A DNA stretch of 50,822 nt from assembly GCA_033557835.1 (NCBI GenBank), contig JAWQRO010000175.1, positions 1 through 50,822 of the forward strand, written 5' to 3'. The notes beneath the pieces are model-generated. The model was not told the DNA's origin. It saw only the letters and a list, made by a program, of their open reading frames with translations, and made no database searches. Source of the stretch: Helochares maculicollis (lineage: Eukaryota; Arthropoda; Insecta; Coleoptera; Hydrophilidae). The position numbers and the translations under genes were made by a program. Positions within the stretch are counted from its first letter, which is position 1. Each line of letters starts with the position of its first letter. Below, piece by piece: positions 33,291-45,949 of the stretch.

Positions 33291-35499
33291 AATTCCTTTA
33301 TATTAAAATATATAGTTCCTATCTTTCCTTACATAATTTGTTTAATTTATACAGCTCTTACTATACGATACTATTGACTTCGCTATTTATTTGATAATGA
33401 TTTCAGGCATGCAGCGAGAAAACTGAAGAAATATATTTATTATTCTAATATGAAGTACTTCTGCAGATTAGATAAAATAAAGGCATTAAAATGTGATTTT
33501 AGATTTTCAAATCGCAGGCTTTATCAAGCCAATTAAAAATATTATGGTCCTAAAACTCAGAATCTATTTTTAATTTGTGGGGAATGCAAAACAATCAGTA
33601 CTAGATATTAAAACTATGATATTCGTTATCCACAGTCAAATAACACGTACCTGTAACAGTTTATGAATTTTTCTCACCAATTTGAATATGTGAGAGATGC
33701 ATAATGATATAATATTCAATGTCTTTTAGAGAAATGATCTATCCCTACATCAATTATGATGACATTAACTAGAAATCCATAGCAAATAACGCTTTTACTC
33801 CTCGCATTACCTAATTTTTTCTTTCAAAACTGTTTAGAGTTGTCTGTTAAAAATAATTTCTCGCGTTTTCCTAAAAAATATTCGTTAGGGTGAGTGATTT
33901 GTGATAAAATTGGTCCATAACTACCTCTGAGAAAAAATTGTAAAAAGTTTGTCTTTGCTAAGTCAAATAGTTTAAATCGCTCTTTCTATGAAGATGATCT
34001 GTGGATAAGGAAACTTTAATTTCCTAATAGGCATGATGATTAGAATATAGAAAAGTATTTGTTTGACTACAAATTTTACAATTTTTAAGAGTCTGCTCTG
34101 ATCTAAGTGCTATGGAGAGACAGTTGTGCTTATCATCGAAATAGTTCAAGATACAGACCCAATGTACCAGCCTCCACTGCCCATTTAAATCGTCGTTAAA
34201 CTTAAAAGAAATGTATAATTTTTTTAAAGGAGTGTTTGTATACCAATTTTCTCATTTATATATTCGGTAATTTATAATAAAGAGATATTTTTATAAAATA
34301 CCAAATATTTTCTCTGAGCATTATTTATATTGAATTCTGAAAAAATGGTATAACACACCTTATGAAAATTTTGTAAAAATCTCAACTTTTTTCGCTGTAG
34401 CTTCAACTGTATTTAAAATAACGATCCTTCTTTTAAGCCAACTCTTATCTTATTATGAAGAAGTGTATTTTATAAAAATGAGCCATAACGCATTTATTTG
34501 CTTCTACGATAAATGGAGACAACATTTTAGTAATCCATTTACATAATTGTCAGCAAATATTTTTAAAAACGGTCCATTGTGAGTATTGTAGTTTGAAAGA
34601 AGATTCTAAAAGCATAATTTTCATGCCTGTCGCGGGTTTAGTTTTCGAGACAAAATACTTCTGATAAAAACTCCCATTTTTATTATGTATCTCAAGTGTT
34701 GCAAATTTATAAATCAGTACTGAATGAATATCATAATTGACCTTTAGAATATAAATGGTTCTTTATTATGGCAATAATTTTCACATAGTTTGAAATACTT
34801 CATTTTATTGAATATCATGATTACTCTTAAGAATTATCAGTTTTCTTGACGCAGTTTTTGGCAATGAAAATAATTTTCATTTTTCTGTAGGTATTTTTTT
34901 ACAATTATTCGCTGCTAAAATCAATACTCAGGATCAAGATTGTATATATTTTCTTCATTATAATTTTCAGAAATTTATTTTTGGTACATTTTGCCGGTTA
35001 TTAAAATTATTCCTTGGTTTCGATTTTATACTTCTACATCATGATATATTTTGGCATTATAAATTTCTCGCTTTAAATTCAACCTATTAATATATTGCGC
35101 AAAAATTAAAATCGTATGATTTTAGTTTTATACTGAGTATAAAGTGTAAAATAAAATGTTGTAGTTATGTAAATCCGCTATGAATGTAACTAAATGCTAT
35201 TTATACGGATATTTTAAGGTTATAAGAGCAAATCAACAATTAATAAAATTATAAGGAATGCATTGACCTGACATTTATAACAGTATCGACTGGTTGAATC
35301 CATACATAATATAAAATTCAAGGGATTTGAAATAACATGTCCATTGTTTTTGTAACACTCAAAATTATACTCGTTGAAAACACATTTTTTGATAGGATGC
35401 AAGGTTGCGTGCGATTTTTAGTATATGTATTTTTAAAGCATTTAAAAAATAAAGTTGATAGTCTTATTCTGAAACTCATTTCTTAGACAATGAACTCCC
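33291..35499. other. very AT-rich non-coding DNA
   Basis: This long stretch has no frame above about 60 codons and no recognisable element. Confidence 0.5.
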
Positions 35500-36700
35500 C
35501 ATATTAGCAGTTTAAGCGTTTGTACCCCTTGCGCACATCAATGATTCACGTGTTTCAAACAAAAGCAAACGCTAGACCACACGGGAAGTTGGATAATGCG
35601 GATACATTTTTCGCAAAGAATTATCGAAAATAGCCATCAAACGCCCGAACTGCGAATGTCATCGTTCAGTTTATTTTCCAAGGAGATCAAAGATAAGCAA
35701 AGAGAAAATCGCATGGGCCATTAAGCGATTTTTTATTCTGGTCATGAACTGAACGTACTCATAGGCGCAAGACACAGATGTGCCTGTTCACGAATCGTCC
35801 TCTTTTTCTCATTCTGTAAATGAACGGCAGATAACTAAAATTGGCGGCGAGTTTAAAGAGCGTTCGGCCACATTGAGAGGATGCATTTTAAATCTAATTA
35901 GTCAAGTCGTCAACATATCGACTGCAACTCTTCAATTGCGGCGCTCTCGAGCGCGGGTGATAAATTTCATATTTCTCGCCAAGCGGTCATAAATTGAAAA
36001 TTTCCAGCTTGCATCCCGGCGCAGGTACATCAGAACCCCATTAAAGGACAACACTTAATCTTAGACTATCCAAACATTACCGAGACAATAAATTTAGTAA
36101 TTAATTCGAATAATAACACGGTGAAAGGACCTCCGTCCATATCTTATTAACCCCCGTAACACGCTAAGAGAGGTGTGTGTCTCCTAGGGGCGGCCCCAGC
36201 TCGACAATAAACCGAATCCCAATAATACTGTACACAATATCTTCTGATAACCAATTAATTACATAATCTGATCCTGTGTATGAACCCTTTCGTCCTTAAT
36301 ACATGAACCGAACCTTGTCTCCTGCACGCTATATATCAGTTACCGGACACAGGAGCTTGGGTAATACCCGGATATTCAGAGAGACTCCTGGAGGATTACT
36401 GTCTTATTGGATCCTGTTGGGTCACTACTTCGAAACCCGACTAGTCTACAGTAATCCGGTCTTGATAAAGGCGCCCTGCCCATTCACTCTACTTTATCCC
36501 TCTGTATAGGTTCTATAGATTATTATTAAATGGGTGTGACGGAGAAGATGGCCTGGTTGCAGCCTGCCTGCCCCAGCCGCTGAAGATGCTCTAACGGGCC
36601 ACTGCATTTCGCACAACCACGCTACCGTGACGTTTCTCTTATTCTGAGGTGACCTAGAGGCGCTCCCGAAATATCATCAATGTTATTTTAGTTTTGTTTT
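35500..36700. other. GC-richer, transposon-free island
   Basis: Mixed composition, with an E-box (cacgtg) near 35546, a taattaattcgaataat string near 36100 and a GC block near 36185-36200. Frames at 35780-35992 and 36303-36509 (+) lack recognisable domains. It is possibly conserved non-coding or exonic host DNA. Confidence 0.35.
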
Positions 36701-37846
36701 CCATAGTTTAACTGCTGCCCACATTAATTAGTTTTTTGGTAGTTTCTTACCTCAGCAAAAATTTCTGTGTAGAGTATAATAAAGACAAAATCGATTACAT
36801 GGTTCATTATTTCTTAAGCACAATTTGAATGCTTAAGGAATGTTTGTGAGTACATTCGTTTTCATTTTATCCGATGGAAACATCTACTGCGTCTTTAGCA
36901 CCTTAAGCAAATGGGTGATTTCGAATTTTCTGTCTAAGAAATCAGCGATTTTTTGTCATGAAATAGTGGATTCTTTTATAGGCTAATATATTGATTTAAA
37001 AATAACCGACTCCTTAACTACACCCATTAGCACTTTGACTATCCTAGACTTATTCATTGAAACGTAGACACTTTTAAATATACATTTGTCTAAGAGTGAA
37101 CTCTTTATTGTAGATCAAAAAAACATATAAAAGTTATTTAATGTTTTCGTGTATAGTTTTGAATTAAAAATGATTTTTGTGACATAGTATTTTTATTATC
37201 ACATTGTTTATGAGTGAAATAATCGTAGGAAAAAGTAAAATATATTGTAAACAATGGTAATAAAATGATTATCTGTGTGTATTTATTGGATATATTGATT
37301 GTAATTCTCTATGAAAATGGTTTTTATTTTTAGCTGGTTGTTCTTCTTACTGTTGGAGGTTTCTGTAGCACATATGAGACCATTTTGTTTTGGATTTTCC
37401 ATCTTTTCTAGTATTCCCTAAGAAAATACTCACCTAAAACAGATGTTTTGAAATTTTTGCTTCCTTTTGCATTTTTTAGACACTGATTACTTTCTAACTG
37501 AATAGACGATGTTTCCAATAAATTCTAGTGGCAAAGCCTGTTCAATTAATCCGAAACATCTGTGTTTTGTTTCTCTGCGTTAATGCTTTATGTTCTACAT
37601 TCTATTGCTGTTCTTCCAATTTATATCACATTATGACGTGTAACTAACATCGCCATTTTTTGTTTATCGTCTGCGAAAAAAATGTTTCTGCGAAAGTAAA
37701 TGTATAGCTTCTTCTTTTTTTAACTTTATAGACTACGGACTAGTAATTATGAAGCTGCTTCATTTTATAAATTCTCCAACAAGCTATTCCAGCTGGTCCT
37801 GTTGTGGTTATTGTCCTTAAAATTAGAAAATGAATATAACAAATTT
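36701..37846. other. AT-rich non-coding DNA
   Basis: Nothing is recognisable. Confidence 0.5.
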
Positions 37847-38225
37847 ACAGAACAGAGTTTATGAAATTTTATTACGTATCTGTGCGCTTTTGAAGAGATA
37901 TATAGCTCAATTTGGAGATTTGTACGAAAGTTATCATCAATATATTGATTTTTTTTATCATAATCAAACACATTTTGTAGATGGTTTATATTGCTCATGA
38001 ACGATATTATCATTGGAAACTTTTAAAGTGATGATCTTCCATCTGTAGTAATGTACTACTTCTAGTCTGTTTATACATTGTTTAGCATATCGATTAGTTT
38101 CAACCCCCATAAACCGTAAAATATTTTTAAATAATATAGTATTAGAAACTATATTTATTGGTTTTAAATTGTCGGACTATATTTTATCTGTGTGTAAAGC
38201 ACACTTTCTTGTAAAGGTAAAGTTG
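37847..38225. repeat. diverged direct duplication, copy 1
   Basis: Shares an ordered series of blocks with 39354-39695: acagaacagagtttat versus acagaatagagcttat, ttgctcatg-cgatattatc-ttggaaact, tagtgtaat-like, ttggttttaa-tgtcgga, and cactttct. Offsets of 1507, 1473 and 1476 bp show a colinear duplication with small indels. The minus strand of this copy is open for 82 codons (37765-38013), but I recognise no family. Confidence 0.6.
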
Positions 38226-39353
38226 TTGATTCAGACCTTTGTAAGATTATTGTAGACAATCGGAATTCTTTAAAATGAAGAAACCTATATTCATCAAGTT
38301 AATTCAAAAACGATCATGTCTCATGACTCTCGTTAAATCCTTAAATATAAGTTTAGAAATGCTTGCTAGGCCGATTCTAAAAAACTTACTTTTTAAGTGA
38401 GTGAGGAGTGATTTAATAGATGAATTAGAGTTGATGTTACAGATGAGAAAATTACAATTAAAATTTATTCAAAATGACAAAAATACGTGTGTTTTTGAGA
38501 ATTCAATTGAAAAGGAATGATCATTTTCCTGTCTAAATGCCTGTAGCTAGAGATTTTTAACATATTTTTCTGTTGCCTTAAAATGAATCCAAGCTGATGA
38601 GGCGAAGAAAAATTCTAGTTGTATTAAAAATTTGTTTCTTAAAATTAGCAATCGAATCCATGTTGTATTTTTAGCTATACGATTTTAATTATATGTAATA
38701 AATTGGTTTGATCTCGTAAATTTCACGTATAGACTTTTCAAGAAATTGAAAAAGATTTAAAAAACCGTCTACAAATATAAATTCGCCATGTACTTACTAT
38801 GAGTGAATTAGGTCAAGTTCAAGATGTACAATTTTTGTAAATATATTTTAGGGTACTAATTCAGTCGGGGGCTGATATTTTCACGGTGTAAGCATTAATT
38901 GCACATTTTAGAAAATTATGGCTTAGTTGCTATTTTCAGGATGAAAACAGCAGCGTGTTTCTTCTTACGATTTATCTCCATTTCAGTCATCAAATCTATG
39001 GATTAACTAATTTTCACAAAGATAGAAAAAGTTTTCTGCGTTCAGAAATGATAGTCTCTAAAAAAATATTGTCAAGTTGAGTTCCTTAAAGTTGTTTGGT
39101 CATTCGAGAAGTTGATAGTCAGCTTCTAAAAGATTATTAAGAATATTATTTTTCGCACAGTGATGGATCTAGACTGAACTTTTTATTTATTCAGATGAGT
39201 TTTCTGTATTCGTCGTCTGTTTAGTCATGAGACTAATGAATACTGAGAGATGCAATTGGACGCAAAATCATATATTTACTAGCACTGAAAAAAAGTGATC
39301 ATAAGTCTAAAATTCACGTAAGAGAAACTGCGGGCAAATGTCAGTGACAATAA
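38226..39353. other. AT-rich non-coding DNA
   Basis: This spacer lies between the two copies of the duplication. No gene is seen. Confidence 0.5.
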
Positions 39354-39695
39354 TACAGAATAGAGCTTATACTTTTTCATTACATATATCTTTACTTTTT
39401 CAATAAATCGATGACATTATTCTAAATTTTTTCCAATCCACTCATTCACGTGGATAATTTCTATTGCTCATGTGCGATATTATCCTTGGAAACTTTCTTA
39501 TATTTATTAGCGTGATGTTTTTCTATCTCTAATAGTGTAATACCTCTAGTACCTTTATGTATTTTTAATAACGTCGATAATTTTCAGTTGTCTAAAAAAA
39601 TATTTTCATCTACAAATTCTGAAAGTATATGAATTGGTTTTTAACTGTCGGAATTTATTTTGTTTATTTATAAATCACTTTCTCATATAAAGATA
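39354..39695. repeat. diverged direct duplication, copy 2
   Basis: The second copy of the 37847-38225 sequence. It stops being alignable at the TA where mariner copy 6 inserted, so the mariner arrived after, or at the edge of, the duplication. Confidence 0.6.
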
Positions 39696-40966
39696 TTAGA
39701 TGTTGGAATTAATTCGTAGCGTTTGATGAGACATGACGTGGTTATTACAGTGTTCTGTTTTTACCTTCAGAAACAAATTTATCGTTCAACAGCTATTATT
39801 AGGTACTGTTTTTACGACGCATCTTATTTTTAATTGTTAATAACAACAAATGGCAGCTATTTAATTATGTCAAAATTTATACCAAATAAAGTGTTTTTGC
39901 GGGGAGTTTTATTAGATTATTTTAATATGAACAAAAGTGCTGCAGAAAGTCATCGGATTTTAATAAAATTTTACGGATCAAATACATCGGAAATGGTTTG
40001 CGCGTTTTAAGAGTGGTGATTTTGATTTAGACGACAAGGAACGACCTGGACAGCCAAAAAAAATTGAAGATAAAGAATTGGAGGATTTACTCGAGGAAAA
40101 TTCATGTCAAATACTTCAAGAGTTGTCTACATCTTTGGAGGTTGATTTATCTACGGTAGAAAAACTCCTTAAAGCTTTGGGAATGATCCATAAGGAAGGA
40201 AATTGGGTCCCATATGAATTAAAACCGAGAGACATTGAAAGGCGTTTTATGACCTGTGAACTACTGCTTGCATGGTACAAAAGAAAAAGTTTTCTACATC
40301 GTATTGTTACTGGCGATGAAAAATGGATATATTATGAAAATCCGAAACGCAGAAGATCATAGGTTAATCCCGGACAACCATCATCATCAGTGGCAAAACG
40401 CAATATTCATGGATCTAAGCTCCTCCTTTGAATTTGGTGGGATCAACAAGGTGTGGTTTATTATGAATTGTTAAAACCCAATGAAACCATCACTGGGAAT
40501 CGCTACCGGATACAATTGATGCGTTTGAGTCGTGCATTGAAGGAAAAACGGCCGGAATGGAGCAACAGGCACGATACAGTTATTTTACTGCACGACAATG
40601 CTCAACCTTACGTGGCGAAACCAGTGAAAACATAGCTGGAAACATTGAAATGGGAAGTCTTAACCCACGCGCCGTATTCTCCAGATATTGCCCCTTTGGA
40701 TTACTACCTGTTTCGATCAATGACTCATGGTTTTTTCAGGGGAAAAATTAACATCTGATGAGGATTGCCAAAATTGGATCGATTCATGGATTGCCTCCAA
40801 GGACAAAGAGTTTTTTCGACGAGGTATTCGACAGTTATCTGGAAAATGGGAAAAAGTAGTGGCAAGCAATGGGCAGTATTTTCAATAATGTAATTTTATA
40901 TTTTCATTTCAAATAAATCGTTATTTTTTAATAAAAAAAACGCTACGAATTACTTCCAACACCTAA
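39696..40966 (+). mobile_element. mariner element, near full length (copy 6)
   Basis: This 1,271-bp element is flanked by TA (39694-39695 and 40967-40968). The terminal inverted repeats are nearly identical: left ttagatgttggaattaattc, right the inverse of ttaggtgttggaagtaattc, both continuing gtagcgttt. It is a normal-length mariner with a mostly readable transposase, so probably younger than copies 1-4. Confidence 0.93.
39867..40888 (+). pseudogene. mariner transposase pseudogene, nearly complete (copy 6)
   Basis: The ATG at 39867 opens MSKFIPNKVFLRGVLLDYFN, which carries on to about 39995 before a frameshift. The next frame gives FARFKSGDFDLDDKERPGQP, then WVPYELKPRDIERRF and IVTGDEKWIYYENPKRRR (first Asp). 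A stop follows, then another shift to QGVVYYELLKPNETITGN, LMRLSRALKEKRPEW and LLHDNAQPYVAKPVKT (second Asp). After a further stop come LETLKWEVL, APYSPDIAPLDYYLFRSM (third Asp, 35 residues later) and the C-terminus IDSWIASKDKEFF to NGQYFQ at 40888. The triad survives in the nucleotide sequence, but at least two frameshifts and two stops abolish function. Confidence 0.93.
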
Positions 40967-40968
40967 TA

Positions 40969-41759
40969 TAATCGTGACAAATGCTGAATACTGAAAGAAT
41001 ATTGTGGAGAACTCGAATTATTTTGCAAATGATTGTTATTAAATGATGATTTACTTCCACCTGTGCAATTTTCATTAGAATCGCTAAGCTCGAATGATTT
41101 GACAAGAACAAAATTCTCGTCATCAATACTTGCATTACTATATTCAGAAGAGCCAATATTTACGTTATATAAATAAATTTTCTTTATTTTGAATATTTAT
41201 GGCAATAAAACGTCAACTAGCATAATTCTTCCTAAGTCAACCAACAAACTTTGTCATAATCTAACTTGGGGGATTCATAAATACAGCAAGTTATATGAAA
41301 TATGAAGCACATAAGTAAAATAAAATTTGTTTTATAAACTTTTTAGTATTTTGCTATAGTCGCAAAGTGCGAGTAGTGCCTAATCTGTTAGACATTCAAT
41401 ATGTTAAGTAGGAATTTCTTCAGCAGGAAACTTTGCCTAAAGTATTGTTTCTGTTGTTGATTGTGACGAACAAAAACTGTTAGAAAATTATTTAAAGTCG
41501 TATTAGCAGTAGACAGCTGTTAAAGTCAGAAGCTTAAAAGCTTGTAATCTAAATAGGAGAATCGTAGTCAAGAATTATCGCAGAAGTTGTAACACTAATT
41601 GATTCGGTGAGATTTGAGATTAACATTGCTGTTGATTCGTAAGGCGTTCTTTGCATCAGAAAGAAGTAAATCAGTATAATATATTTTTTGACTCTTTTCC
41701 ACACATCGAAGCCAGAGCGGTTAAAAATCGTTTTCCCTCGCATCAAATTCATTGATGTA
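40969..41759. other. AT-rich non-coding DNA
   Basis: Minus-strand frames at 40950-41156 and 41549-41752 are short and unrecognised. Confidence 0.5.
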
Positions 41760-42340
41760 ATCGGGCGACAATCGGAATAAAAGAAACCGATAGAGGATCA
41801 AATGATATTAAGGGAAGGGTCGGCGCGAGGCGGCGCGACGCGGCGAAACGCCTGGGGAAAACGAAGGGACACTTAGAAGAGAAAAAGTGTCGTAGACCAA
41901 TTTTTCCTTGGGGGAATCGAACGCTGCTTGCTTTTTACAAAACGACAAATACCAATTTCCCTTATCAGTACCAAGTTTTTTTCGTTTTCCTCCCGCTCCT
42001 CCACGGCTCCGCGCTTCGCTCCGGCACGGTCTCCTTCTCGCGCGCGCCGTTTCCTGATTTAAACGAAAAAGTTTGTGTACAGCACTTTTTAAATAATTGG
42101 CTGGTTATAGCCTCCGCAGGGCAATCTAAAGCGAAAGGGGAAAGCCATGTTGCTTTATTTTTTATCAAGAGATGAACATAATGCAATATCGTTCGAGTGC
42201 TGCTGTGTTGCGTTGAGCTCTCATGCTGGTTGTCTCCCTCCGTAGTGGACGCTGGAATTATGGCACTTTTATTTTTACATGCAGGGCCATTGCATTTCAT
42301 ACTTCTGTGCTCATTCATAAATAATGCACTGTTTTTGTTT
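41760..42340. other. GC-richer, transposon-free island
   Basis: Contains a strongly GC-rich stretch at 41820-41850 with repeated ggcgcga/ggcgaa words. A 117-codon minus-strand frame (41965-42318) starts MNEHRSMKCNGPACKNKS and has no recognisable domain or splice-supported context. It is a candidate for conserved host sequence. Confidence 0.35.
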
Positions 42341-42719
42341 TATCATGTCATTTAAAATGCTTCATTTCTGTTCCAAATTCTCATTTTTTGCGATACTCTA
42401 AAGAATTTTGCATCGTTTTACATATTTGATAAATGATTGTAACTATTATCTCTGTGTATACATAGTTTGTATTGATGCAAGTATCAGTTTCTACTTGCTG
42501 TCCTAAGCATTCATTTTGGTACTTCAAAAAGATTTGCTCGCTATATATTGAGTTACAAACTATAAAGAGCTTGTTAAACTACGATGTGAAATTTCAAGTG
42601 TGAGTATTGAAAGGGGAATTTTTTGACTAGGATGCCACGAACTTTTTTGTTTTGTGAGGATTGTTTTAAAATGTTGCTAATTCTTTTAAGGGTAATTAAA
42701 ATGATATATTTTCTGAAGT
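42341..42719. other. AT-rich non-coding DNA
   Basis: Nothing is recognisable. Confidence 0.5.
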
Positions 42720-43058
42720 TCAGTTCAATTGGCCTTTGAAAAGTGAGCAAAAATTCTTTAAATTGAGACGCAATGTTTGGTAAGCTGACTTCGTCAGAGG
42801 TCTGAACTGAATCTGGCTTGCTGTCTTCTTTGTATTTTTTAATAACGGGAGGATTTTATGACCTTTGCAATTGAGTGCACGAATGAGGATGTTGGCGACG
42901 ACTACAGATTTCACGACCCTTGCAATTACTTCAACGAACCGGGTGGGGTTGCAGTACGTTAACTCATAAACATCAGTAACGATGACAACGAATACCATTT
43001 TTTTGTCCATATTATTCTGATTTATTACAGTTAAATACGATAAGACACAAGGCTTCAT
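42720..43058 (-). repeat. dispersed repeat pair, copy 2, with minus-strand open frame
   Basis: The 42880-43040 part matches 27880-28040 in block order. The minus strand here is open for 112 codons; its central part reads MVFVVIVTDVYELTY and FVEVIARVVKSVVVANIL. At 27.9 kb the equivalent frame is broken by stops. The better-kept frame suggests the repeat derives from a coding element, possibly an LTR retrotransposon, but I cannot name the protein. Confidence 0.4.
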
Positions 43059-45949
43059 GTCGTTTCTAGAAGCAGTGGAAATTCGCGTGGCAATCTAAAT
43101 GAAGCTGAGTAACACTTTTTCAAGTATTATTTTATTCTGTATTATTGAAATGGGTTTTGACTCTAATCATAAAGCGCATCCAATGATGTGTTTTTGAAAA
43201 GTTTCTTTTTAAGCAGATTTTATGTAATAAATGAAACAATATCTAAAACTACTAATACAGATGCTAACATTATAGAAATAAATGCATTAGGAATGTATTT
43301 TTTTTAAATAAATATACTTGAGGTTTGCATTAATTACATTGATGACGGTTCGTGTTAAAAATAGTTTAGTCATGCTTGTAAACAATCCGTTTAAAATATA
43401 TTCGGCTATATTTTTTGAACACTAAGCGTAAATGTAATTTGCTGCATGGACACATAGTAAATACAAATATGTTAATATTATATGACCGATATTATATAAG
43501 ATATATATCTTAATGTTATTGTATTATTATCAAGGTTTTAAAACGCCAAAAAATTAACATTCTATGTAGCGATGTTAATTTCTTGGCGCGAGCTCGAAAA
43601 CTGCTTTATAAAACGTCAATATTTCTAGTTCTAGTCCTTTCTATTTCATACCATGCATTTTATGCGTATTATTTATTGCATTTTCTTACTTCGATTTCAT
43701 TTACAAGTTTGTGTTGAAAGATAACAAGTGAAAGTTAGTGCCAGATTTTTACAAATTGCACTTGATTGTTTTGGTGGTCACGAAATCTACGATGAATAAA
43801 CTCAGGGTGGACGATCTTGATGTGGATCATACACTTTATCGTTACAATTTACAATAAGGCGGGTGCAAGGCTGATTGCTTAATGAAAAAAATTTACATTG
43901 AAGATATTTCACATTGGAAGTTTATATTACAAAGAGAGTTGAAGATAGAAATAATGACAGGCCAATCACACTTTGCAACAATAATTTTAAGTAAAGAAAA
44001 ACCACTGAAAGTTAATAAACTATCAGTGACACCGTAGAAGTTGTGGGAGACAAAAATCTTTTTTTTTTGAAAGGCATTAGAAAAAAGTTAATCGAACTAC
44101 AAGCGCATTGGATGTACATGAAGAAACAGTAATGACAAAATAGGATAGATTTTTGTTTAATCAATAACATGGTTACTTCTAACAAAAATTATAAGCACAA
44201 GATTATCCACAAACTCAAGGGAAAAGTAATATCCCTAGCAAAATAAGATATCCTTAAGAAAAACAAAATAAGTTAGATTGATTATAAAGTGAATATGAAA
44301 ATAAAAAGCAACAAGTTTGAAAAAAATATATCGATGACGGCAAAAAACTTGTCTTAATCGAAGACGAAGTAAATCCGGTTTTGGAATGAAAAACTAGAAT
44401 TACTTTTAACAAGTTCAAAAGAAATTATAAATAAGTAAAGGAACGAACGCAAAATTCGAAAAGACAAAGAGTCTGTAAGTCTGTAAGTGAAACAATTCAA
44501 AAGTAAGTAGGGATCACTGATATAAAATAAATCTGGAATGTCTCCACTCAACATTTCCGTATAAATATATGTACGACATAAAAGAACCTGCGATTAATAG
44601 TAATAAAATTACAAACACTTACATGCGCTTCCAAAATAAAAACAACAGTTTTAAAATTCATTAAAATAATATTTCTATATGTAATGTACTATACTTTGTG
44701 TTTAAAAAATATGTACACTCTTACCTTGTCTATAATATCGAAAGCTTGTAAAAATCCTTTGCGAAGGCTTCAATTTTAAAATGTGAATTCATAACTAAAG
44801 AAAGGGTCCAATTTTAGAATATAAATTCATTACTAAAAAATTTAATTTATGACGGTAAAGTCCTACTTCCGGTTTTTAAATTTACGCGGAACTATTTGTT
44901 TTTGCTATATTTAGCATATGTTTATCATTTTTGTAAATGTTTTTATTCCAAGGAAAATTAAAATTGGAATTTTCAAAATTTTAAAAAAAGCACTTCCGGT
45001 GCTCCGATCATATAGAAAATTTGTATCTGTCAGTTTTTTATGATTTTTAAGATATGCACGAAACTTCAATCCGATAGCTTAATTTTAATGTAATTTCAAA
45101 ACTGCGGAGGTAATCAGGTGCTTCCGGTAGGGCTACAAGCCTCAACGAAAAGATAATAGAAGAAACTGAAGTCGGGGATGTAATAGTTGAATAGCGGGAA
45201 AATGCTGTTTATGAGCAGAAGTAGCTTTGAGAACAGATAAACACTTTCTTAATGTTAAGCGGGAAGAAAGAAATAAGTGAAAATATTATTAAAAATTGTA
45301 GAGAGATTGTTAAGTATTGTACCAAAAATTTATGAGTTTAGGGAAGAAATTAAAAGCCATCCTGGATCCACACATCAGGATGAGCAGAGAGAAAGAGACA
45401 GAGGGAGAGAGAGTGGGAATGTTGACCTACATTTAACGTTGACAGTCAAAAATCGAAGATGTTTGCAGTAAGTTATGGCCTCAGACAACCAGTTGTTTTG
45501 AGACCTATTGAAAAGAATCTTCAACGTAACCTACATATTGGTACTGAAAGACACAACTAGAAATCTAAAAATGAACGCCAACATGACAAAATAAAAAGCT
45601 GACAAATGCAAAAAAAAACATATACCAAAATTATGAATAAGATAATGAAGCCCAAAAACCACATATCAACTAATGTCGCTCTAGATGTTCGGCAGTGAGA
45701 GCAGAGTCCTGTTCAAATAATTATTCACCTGGATAAAAGCAATTGAAGAAATACTTAAGATAATATAAAAGATATATTTGTGCTCTTTGCGAAAATGCAC
45801 AAGACTTTCTTGTAGAATTGACTGATTCTTATAACAACGTGTACCAACTGCGTTGAATTTAAATCGTTCGTGTTTATTTTATTTTTCAACGCACAAAGCT
45901 CCCCAAGTCCTGATCCATATATATTCAGCAGACGTCTGAAAGAACCAAC
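43059..45949. other. AT-rich non-coding DNA with small repeats
   Basis: No gene is seen. Small features are a roughly 39-bp tandem pair at about 44767-44846 (caattttaaaatgtgaattc versus caattttagaatataaattc), three cttccggt words at 44874-45126, and a purine tract at 45385-45420. A 64-codon frame at 45277-45471 (+) reads through the purine tract and is not convincing. Confidence 0.45.

Noticed and set aside
41965..42318. A 117-codon minus-strand frame
   Set aside because: Its composition is plausible but no domain, splice signal or neighbour supports it.
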